64,000 nt of DNA from Phaseolus vulgaris (Eukaryota; Streptophyta; Magnoliopsida; Fabales; Fabaceae). Location: NCBI RefSeq assembly GCF_000499845.2, contig NC_023749.2, forward strand, positions 31,141,699 to 31,205,698, given 5' to 3'. Below are positions 55,926 to 64,000 of this stretch, one piece after another. Within the stretch, counting starts at the first letter, position 1, and the number at the start of each line of letters is the position of its first letter. A model generated the notes under the pieces. It had not been told where the DNA came from, searched no databases, and saw only the letters and a list, made by a program, of their open reading frames with translations. Both the position numbers and the translations under genes were made by a program.

Positions 55926-57980
55926 TTTATAAGTGTTATAATTTGTTTATCTTTTTCACTATATTATTATTATATTTATTATATTTTATTAATATATTAT
56001 GCTTAATATTATTACAAGGGAATGATTGGTAAGTTTATAATTTATTATATATTTATTTTCAAAGAAGAACACTATATAAGAATGTTTAGGTTCAGTATTA
56101 AAATTGAAATTATGAAGGAGATGATCCTCCCTTGATATTGAATTCATATAGAAAAAAAAATATATTATGTGCTAAGGGTGTGCTTGGATTAAAGAGAGAA
56201 TTTGTGGGGATTTGAGGGAGTAGATTTATGAAGATGTGAGAGGGAAGTGTGAAATGTTTGGATTGAGATATGTTAAAGTGGATCTATGAGGAAAGTTTAT
56301 TCGAGTTTTTGAGTAATGTGATGTTTGTGACGGAATTTTGAATTATTTTAAAGGTGTAAAATGTTACTTTACAAATTTACCCTTATTAAAAAAGGTAATA
56401 ATGAAATGAGTTTGGTTTGTTTTTGTTTAAAATAAATAAATTTAGCATATTCATAAATTTAAAAATTATAATTAAAAATAAATAAATATGTATTAAATGT
56501 AAATAGGTATAATTTAAAAATTATAATTAAAAGAAATATATATTCAACAAATTAAATAAAAACAAGACTTCATGTAATTTCTTAAAATATTATAATGTAT
56601 TATAAAATTAAAAAATAAATAATTAAATAAATAAGATATTATATAAATAAATATATTATTTTTTTAACATTAAAAATCCTGTAATAATGAAAAATAAAAT
56701 ATATTACAAGAAAAAATATAACATAATTAACAATAAAAAAATTCATAAAACATTATAATTAAATAAATTATAACTTATAAACATAATAATTATAGACAGA
56801 AATATATTAATATAAACACAACAACAAATTAAATAAAAACAAAGATTCTAAGTAGTTTTTTAAAATATTAAACATATATTATAAAATTAAAAAATATACA
56901 CATTTTATATAAATAAAAAATAATATTTTTTAATATTAGAAAACCTTACCATAATGGAAAATAAATAAAAAAAATACTACAACAGGAGAATAAATGAGTT
57001 TGAATTCAGAAATAATATATGTTGGAGTGACTTTTCCTCTACATCTATTCATTTTTTTTGAGAAAATGATATTTACTGTTTAGTGGTACATCTTCTCCTT
57101 CTTTTTCCCGCAAAATTTTGAATCCAAATAGCTATTATCCTCTCACTTATTTGTTTGTAAATAGTACATTCATTCACAGAAGCAAACAGACGTTAAAAGT
57201 AGAAGGAAATGTTTATGTGGTGGTGTGAGAAAAGAATTGTGTATGGTAGGCCTCATGAATATTTTTTGTCACACAAGTAAATTCTTCCTATTATCATTAT
57301 GTAGTATTATTGTGAGACAACTTAGGGAAAGTAGTCTCATAGGTGTAATAAATCTATGGCATTGTGATGTTAATGTCAATGACTTTATGATAAGAGAGGT
57401 AGTCAACTGGTTGAGAGTTTGACATGAATCAGGTAGAGGTTTAATGAATAAAATAATTTTAATATATAATTTTCATAATAGATTATAATATATATAATTG
57501 AATATCAATTCTTACCTATATTTAATGAAAAAACTTAAATATTATCATTTATACTTTTTAGAGTCCTGTTATTAACAAAGATTTATGTATAAATATATAG
57601 AATAAGTTTAGAGTATTAACGTGGAAGTTTTAAATGTTAATTGAAAAATTAAAGTTTACCTAACTTTTTCATTATTTTTGTAAAACTTAATTTAGATATA
57701 ATATTTTTACCAAGATAGTTTCTAACTTATATTATTTAAGAAGCTTGTTTAACCTGATTAGAACCTGCAAATCAATTTTTATTTGAAGTAGATCTTTAAA
57801 ATATTAACTTCTAATTTTTTATATTTATTCTATTATTATTTTTTAAATATTTATTAAATCTTCTGGGTTTTTTTCAACTAGAGCGAGTTATTATTTATTT
57901 AACTTATTCCCCTCCATTTATACGTACTTATTTTGACTTTATTATAATATTTAATTTATTACTCTAATACACTAATTGAT
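55778..57980. repeat. Duplicated host segment, copy B (empty site)
   Basis: Uninterrupted counterpart of 42956-43351 plus 52266-53757. The insertion point of the Tat element is GGTGT at 56177-56181, occurring once. AT-rich, no coding potential recognised; a 65-codon frame at 57225-57422 has no support. Confidence 0.92.
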
Positions 57981-58489
57981 ATAGTATTATTAATATTATT
58001 TTGAAAATTTTGATTAAAAATATGTTATGAAATAGTATAAGATTAATAATATAATATAAAATAAAAGCAGTAATTGAAACTAAAAAATTACAATTAAAAT
58101 AATTCATCTACTAATAAAAATTTAGAGATTTAAAATATATATTTTTAAAAACCAAAACTATAAACATCTCAAAACGTAAAATTTATAAGCTAATTACTTT
58201 CAAGTTTCAATTTCTAACTAGTTTTTGTGAAACATCACTACTAATAAAAACTAATTTTAGAGACAAAAAATTAATTAGTTGCTATAGTTAATAAATTAGA
58301 GACCAGAGACTTAAAAAATTCAGTTTCTATATTAGTTTCTATTATTGTTAAATAGTTTCTAAATTGATATCTAATTAGCTATGAAGGTTTGTTCACTGGA
58401 CTCACTATTTGATTCTTTGGGAGACGACTTGGGGTCATCTGACCACTGTTATACTATCATCTTTCTAGCATTGGACAAGTCTAAGCTGG
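57981..58489. other. Spacer with MITE scraps and Athila-like flank
   Basis: 58240-58390 again contains the AATTTTAGAGACAAAAAATT family. 58400-58480 (minus: GTCGTCTCCCAAAGAATC) resembles the spacer of legume Athila-type elements and probably belongs to the next feature. Confidence 0.45.
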
Positions 58490-61485
58490 ATTCATATTAA
58501 TTTGATAGAAAAACGACTGAAAAAACAAATATCAAGAAAGCAAGATTTGCAAGAATTATAAAACATGTCAGTCATTAGACAATCCTAAAAAGCTAATTTA
58601 TTTTATTTAGGCAGAAAATGAAACTCAAACAAAGCAAACAAAAAGCAAGAGACAAAAATAAATCCTAAAATATAATTCTCCTCCCCCACACTTAAATCAA
58701 ACATTTTCTTCAATGTAAAAACAATAAATAGATGTGTACGATAAAAGTAAGAGAAGGAATACTCCCTCTTCAAGCTTGACGGTAATTGGGGCCTTGCAAG
58801 GTATCTCTTCCACCGTCTCTTCTTGAGGAATCTCATGAAAGAGCTTTAGACGATGTCCATTCACCTTAAATGTCTTCGTACACGTTAGAGTCTGTAATTC
58901 TACAGCACCATGAGGATGGACATGGGTGATAAAAAAATGGACCAATCCATCTTGAGCGCAACTTTCCAGGCATAAGCTTTAATCTGGAGTTGAACATTAA
59001 CACACGTTGGCCTGCAACAAACTCCTTGCCAGTGATGAAGTGGTCATGGAGATGTTTGGTCCTCTCCTTGTAAATTTTGAGTTCTCATATGCCTCCAAAC
59101 GGATCTCATCCATCTCTTGCAGCTGGAGTTTTCCCTTCTCTCCTGCCTTGTCATAATCCATGTTGCTTGCCTTTATTGCCCAATAAGCTTTGTGCTCGAT
59201 CTCCACAGGTAGATGACAAGCTTTTCCAAAGACGATCCTAAAGGGAGACATCCCAATAGGTGCTTTATAGGTTGTACGATGGGCCCAAAGGGCATCGTCA
59301 AGACGTTTACTCCTATCCTTCCTTGTTGGGTTAACCATCTTTTCCCGAATGCGCTTTATTTCTCTGTTGGAGACCTCAACTTGGCCATTTGTTTGTGGAT
59401 GATATGGTGTGGATGCTCTATGGATCACCCCTATTTCCTAAATAGACCATCTAGTAACCTGTTACAAAAATGTGTGCCTTGGTTGCTGATGATAGCTTTA
59501 GGAATCCCAAATATGCAAAAGAGGTTAGAGCAAATAAAAGCCGCAACAACATGAGAATCATTAGTTCTTGTGGCTATTGCCTCCACCCATTTGGATACAT
59601 AGTCCACAACAAGTAAGATATAAGTGAATCCAAAAGAGACAGGAAAGGGACCCATGAAATCAATACTCCACACATCAAAGACTTCACAAAAGAGCATGGG
59701 TTGTTGGGGCATATGTTGTCTTTTGGAGATAGCAGCGCTTGCTCTTTAACATCTCTCACACGTCGATGAGACGGTCCATGCATCTCTAAAAATGGTTGGC
59801 CAAAAGAAACCACAGTCCAATACTTTTCTTGCAGTACGTTGTGCAGTTAAGTGTCCTCCAAAGGGTGAGGCATGACAAAAATTCAGCACAGATGGGATCT
59901 CATGGTCACGAATACATTTACATATGATTTGATCACTACAAAAACGCCATAAGTAAGGATCATCCCAAACATAGTACTTCGACTCACTCTTAAGTCTAAC
60001 AAAATATCCTTAATATCCAAATCAAATTCTTGGAGCAACAACATCCACCTAATCAACCTGGGTTTTGAGTCAGTCTTCTTTAGCAGGTATTTCAAGGCAG
60101 CATGATCAGTAAAAACAACCACCTTGGATTCAGGAGATATGATCTGAACTTATCCAGGGAAAACACAATGGCCAACAAATCCTTTTCCGTGGTGATGTAG
60201 TTAGATTGAGCATCGTCTAACGTTTTAGAGGCATAGTAGATCACATGTGACAGACCATCTACTCGTTGTGCAAGAACGACTCCAAGTGCATAATTTGAGG
60301 CATCACACGTGATTTCAGAAGGGAGTGTCCAGGGGGTTTTATATTGGCAGTGTCACAAGTGATGCTTTAAGGGAATCAAATGCCTCTTTGCATCCTTCTC
60401 CAAAATCAAACGATACATCCTTCTGCGGCAAGTTAGATAAAGGTAGTGCTATCGTGCTGAAATTCTTGATGAACCGCCTATAGAACCTTGCATATCCTAG
60501 AAAAGATCTAACCTCTCTAACAGAAGAGGGGTAAGGTAACTGTGAAATAACATTCAATTTAGCAGGGTCTACCTGAATGCCTTTTTCAAAAATTAGATGG
60601 TCTTGGACTATGCCTTGTGACACTATAAAATGACATTTTTCATAGCTTAAAACAAGATTATTTTCTACGCACCTATCAAGTACCTTACTAAGGTTAGTCA
60701 AACAATCATTAAACGAAGAACCATAAATTTTGAAACCATCCATAAAAACTTCAATGCAATGTTCAATCAAGTCAGAAAATATGCTCATCATACAACGTTG
60801 GAAGGTTCCAGGGGCATTGCACAAACCAAAAGGCATCCTTCTATAAGCAAAGGTTCCAAAGGGGCAGGTAAAGGTATTCTTGTGTTAATCTTTTGGTGCA
60901 ATACAAATATGGAAATAGCCAGAAAAACCATCCAAGAAACAGTAGTATGTCTTACCAGCTAAGCGCTCAAGCATTTGATCGATGAAAGGAAGGGAAAAGT
61001 GGTCCTTCCGTGTGGCTTGATTCAAGCGTATATAATCAATACAGACTCTCCAGCTGTTCTGCGCTCTAGTGGGAATAAGTTCATTACGCTCATTCTTTAT
61101 CACTCTTATCCCATATTTCTTAGGAACAACTTGAATTGGACTCACCCAAGTGTTGTCAGAGATAGGGTATATGATACCAGCTTGTAGCATCTTGGTGATC
61201 TCTTTCTTCACCACATCAAGAATCTGGGAATTAAGCCAACGTTGAGGTTGTCTCATAGGTTTTGTCCCTTCTTCTAGTAGAATTCTCTGCATACAAATAG
61301 CAAGGCTGATACCTGGAATATCTGCCATCGTCCAACCAATGGCTTTCTTGTGCTTTTTAATCACCTGTAACAATTTTTGCTCTTGTTCATCAGATAGAGC
61401 AGTGGAGATAATCACTGGAAGTTGCTCCTTTTTTTTCCAAATAGGCATACTTAAAGATGATTTGGAAGTGGCTTCAGTTCAAGTG
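58490..61485 (-). pseudogene. Athila-type Ty3/gypsy pol relic
   Basis: Minus strand, reading from 61485 down. A pre-RT region (LPVIISTALSDEQEQKLLQV) leads into RT (61448-60885, then 60836-60339) with SWRVCIDYIRLNQATRKDHF, MPFGLCNAPGTFQRCM and FMDGF at about 60746-60732. Then come RNase H pieces (60300-59990, [14 protein letters not shown]), integrase (59712-58997; [42 protein letters not shown]) and a tail with [11 protein letters not shown] near 58870. Stops and frame changes are frequent. The RT box reads FMDG where the lineage has FMDD, so a catalytic Asp is lost. No LTR recognised at either end. Confidence 0.9.
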
Positions 61486-62169
61486 AGGGCAGTTGGATGA
61501 TGGACGGTAATGGTCTATTACTGAGAAAAATTCAGCAACCTACAATTAATCGGAGTTAGAATCGTCTAATGTTGTCAAGTGTGTATCAACAACATTTGCT
61601 TTAGTTGGAAAACTTGCATCACAAAGGTTACAACAGTTAATTAATCAATGAAGTTTTCAAATTATTCATATTGTTAAATATAAGTATGTTCCCTATCAAC
61701 TTAAATCGAATTTTGCAGACATGTCATGAGTATTAATTTTAGTGTCTTTTTCTATCTTTTCAATTTCTCTTTCTTTTGGTTGATTGTGTATCACTATAAC
61801 AGTATAAATAACGTATGAGTCATACATCATGATTTGAACTGATTTGAGTCATACACTATAACAGCCTAAAGTCAGTTTTATAAAAAAAAATCAAACTTAT
61901 CATTTTAGATTGAGTTGTTCAAGTGAATATTTTGTTGAAATATACACAAACTTGATCATTTAATTGAATTTAGGATTTTTTCTAAATAGAATCCAACGTA
62001 ATCTCATGAAGCCTTATCCTTCACACTGTTTTTATCTTTTGTTTAGCGATTATTAAAATGTAAAAATGGTGGCTTTTTCTTTTGCCATCACTTCTGCAAT
62101 CAATATTCTGAACCAATTATTACTGGGCCCTTACTATGGCTTGCAGACCCATTACTTCAATTAACACTA
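61486..62169. other. AT-rich spacer, no gene seen
   Basis: No ORF or element end of note. Confidence 0.5.
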
Positions 62170-62178
62170 TTGTTTGTT

Positions 62179-62762
62179 GGCTTCTTTCTTCCTGCACCCT
62201 TACGTTTTTCTTCTTGCATTCCCACAATTTTCTAAATCCTGAAAATGACCTTGATCTTTTATTTGAAAAAAGAGCATCATGGTTACAGAAAATCGGGATT
62301 GGAAGTGTGCTACAGATCATCAATCCGGAACTGAATCTTTTTTCTGGATGAAGGGGTGTTCCAAAAGCAAATTTTGTATAAATTATTGATTTCTAGATTG
62401 TTGAATACGGAAGCCTAATTCTGTTACGGATTGGTGGATCCAGAATGTTTTTTTTTTAATTATGAATTTCTTAATCCAAAATGCATATTTCTGTTACGGA
62501 TTGATATATCTAGAATGTTTTTTTTCTAATGATGGATTTTTGAATGGGAAATGCATATTTTGAATTACAGATTGGTGGATCTAAAATTTTATTGGAAGTG
62601 TCAATCTGAAATTTTTCCGGATTCCATGATCCAGAATGCAAAAAAATAAGTAGAATTCAAGTATAATTTAGAGTTTTTAAAAAATAATAGGGATAATTTG
62701 ATCTTTGCATTACATTGTGGGGGTGCAGCAAGAAAAATGTAAGGGTGCAGGAAGAAACTGCC
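62179..62762. mobile_element. Non-autonomous Mutator-like MITE, 584 bp
   Basis: Ends GGCTTCTTTCTTCCTGCACC (left) and GGCAGTTTCTTCCTGCACCC (right, minus strand), matching on for about 60 bp (CCTTACRTTTTTCTT, CCCACAAT). Perfect 9-bp target duplication TTGTTTGTT at 62170-62178 and 62763-62771. The interior repeats ACGGATTGGTGGATC(C/T)A three to four times. Related to 8999-9314 and 18311-19500. A 71-codon frame inside is not a gene. Confidence 0.92.
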
Positions 62763-62771
62763 TTGTTTGTT

Positions 62772-63100
62772 TCTATTTTAATATATAACCATCACTACAA
62801 TAAAATAATAAATAAATGTCATTGACACCCATTTTATTTTTTATTTTTAAGAGAACATGTATATTTTTTGTGGTCTCTTAATCAATGTCACATCAACAAA
62901 TTCAAAGTGATTGAGGAACTAAATTCATAGAATTGTGATATTTAGATGAAACAAAAACTTATGGTAAAATCTAACTAACATTAAATATCAACAGAAAATA
63001 AATATAAATGAAGTGTTAAATGAAACCTAAAATTGGGGGAATGAAAAAGACTATTTAAGATTGCAATTAAGATTATTTATTTTTAATTTTGTGAATGTTC
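62772..63100. other. Spacer upstream of the small gene
   Basis: AT-rich, no element ends recognised; likely holds the promoter of the gene at 63206. Confidence 0.5.
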
Positions 63101-63110
63101 ATATATATAA
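63101..63110 (+). promoter_or_regulatory. TATA-like box
   Basis: ATATATATAA about 95 bp before the ATG at 63206. In AT-rich DNA such matches are common. Confidence 0.4.
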
Positions 63111-63205
63111 TCAAATTACATGGTTATAGCTAAACCTAGCAATAGTTCATTACCTACCAAAACCTTCACCATCTTATTCTGGCTGTGGCCATTTCAACCG
63201 TAACC

Positions 63206-63460
63206 ATGGCAGCCACCACCAACTTCTTCTCTCTCCAATCAACAAATAGCACCGAAAATGGTGGTGAAAACAAGGGCAGAGGTTGCGGAAAACCTGATGG
63301 GGTGGCCATGTGGTTCATCGATGGTGTCACCACAGCTTTCTTTGCTTCCTTGGAATATTGCTGCATCAGAATTGCCACCCAAGAAGATGTCGATGAGGCC
63401 AACGAAGACATGCCGTTGATCCTCAACGACGGAAACCTCCGCCGCCACCACCACCGGTAA
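63206..63460 (+). CDS. Small conserved-looking plant protein, function unknown
   Basis: Starts at the first ATG in a good plant context (CCATGGC) and encodes 84 residues; the frame is open upstream without another ATG. GC content and codon choice stand out from the AT-rich surroundings. Features: Ser/Thr/Asn-rich N-terminus, a Gly/Lys stretch, FIDGVTTAFFASLEYCC, an acidic part (TQEDVDEANEDMPLI) and a basic tail RRHHHR. I recall similar small plant-specific proteins of unknown role with a FFASLE...ED...LPL pattern, but cannot name the family. The opposite-strand frame (63166-63507) is a shadow. Single exon; intact. Confidence 0.65.
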   Translation: MAATTNFFSLQSTNSTENGGENKGRGCGKPDGVAMWFIDGVTTAFFASLEYCCIRIATQEDVDEANEDMPLILNDGNLRRHHHR

Positions 63461-63462
63461 AG

Positions 63463-64000
63463 GGAAACTGAAAGGAAAGAAAAGTTAACATTTTCTTGTT
63501 GCCCCACCTTTAGTGAAAGTCAACGTTTCTCTTTTCATGGTGAGTGTTGATGTTTTATAATATAGTGTGGTGCAGTTCTTGGGTTATGTAATTTCAGCAT
63601 TGTGAATGAAAATGAACACCTTTTTCCATTCATTGCTTTTGGATATATACAGAAAATGTTCTAAGATGATCTGAGTTTTATGGGAAAGAAAATGTTATTG
63701 TAAGCTTGGTTGATTTCGAATGCTAAAAGTGTTCTCATTGAAATTTTATTCAAACAAGTTAAGCAGATTGATGAAAAGAAAATCGTAGAAGGATGTCAAA
63801 TTTTTGAAAAACTCATGACCAAATTTGGAACATTACTATTACTTGGATCATGATCATGAGGGTTTTGAGTTTTGATTTGTGATGAGATAAACTTGAAGAA
63901 AAGGTTTAAGGGTAAAGCCAAAAGATTAAAGTTGCTTTGAAATATTTTTCTGTATGAAAAAAAAAAGCTGTTGCTGTGTTTTTGTGTCCCTCCCATGTTC
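63463..64000. other. 3' flank of the small gene
   Basis: Probably contains its 3' UTR (AT-rich with TTTTATAATATAG near 63553). No other gene seen before the window ends. Confidence 0.5.

Noticed and set aside
58603..58945. Small minus frames taken as a host gene
   Set aside because: They continue the integrase tail of the Athila relic ([11 protein letters not shown]) and run into non-coding flank.

Overview
This window is AT-rich nuclear DNA from a dicot, most likely a legume of the Phaseolus/Vigna type. That host guess is inference: it rests on the retrotransposon families present and on the intron-rich plant genes. Most of the 64 kb is layered, partly broken transposable elements, with three credible host genes between them.

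Layout. 1-6867 is the right half of a Ty3/gypsy Tat-lineage element: a frameshifted integrase, minisatellites, an antisense spliced gene and a 3' LTR. 6868-12200 is mostly AT-rich spacer with an LTR scrap and a small MULE-type MITE. 12840-16632 (+) is a complete 10-exon fatty acyl-CoA reductase gene. 16929-19500 holds two CACTA elements, one of them nested inside a MULE-like MITE. 20033-23740 holds an LTR remnant, a fold-back repeat and a truncated SIRE-type copia polyprotein. 23757-27140 is repeat-rich spacer with a tentative Helitron. 27141-29993 is a decayed MULE transposase whose 5' end is duplicated in tandem (455 bp). 32941-42955 contains two decayed Tekay-type chromoviruses, two nested LTRs and a Ulp1-protease relic. 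43352-52265 is a second, much younger Tat element inside a duplicated host segment; the empty counterpart is at 55778-57980. A defensin-like peptide gene (54153-54495, -) lies between the two copies. 58490-61485 (-) is an Athila-type relic, 62179-62762 a MULE MITE with a perfect 9-bp target duplication, and 63206-63460 (+) a small conserved-looking plant gene.

The most interesting signal is shared by the two Tat elements. Each carries, downstream of pol and on the opposite strand, two adjacent ORFs: a Transposase_28-like domain, then a proline-rich or basic coiled-coil protein. In both, the boundary is an in-frame GT-AG intron of the same phase (phase 1) at the homologous place (4374-4552 and 50384-50459). 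Splicing therefore predicts one protein of about 817 or 631 residues. The younger copy has a TATA box on the antisense strand; the older one has a predicted 5'-UTR intron as well. Both antisense genes are open although the older element's pol is frameshifted. This suggests an independently transcribed, host-style spliced gene travelling inside the retrotransposon. Transcripts have not been examined, so expression is inferred.

The second notable result is a clean filled-site/empty-site pair. The 8.9-kb Tat element has TG...CA ends and a 5-bp duplication (GGTGT), and the same site stands uninterrupted about 4 kb downstream. The element lost all but 26 bp of its 5' LTR after insertion, and its pol has one internal stop.
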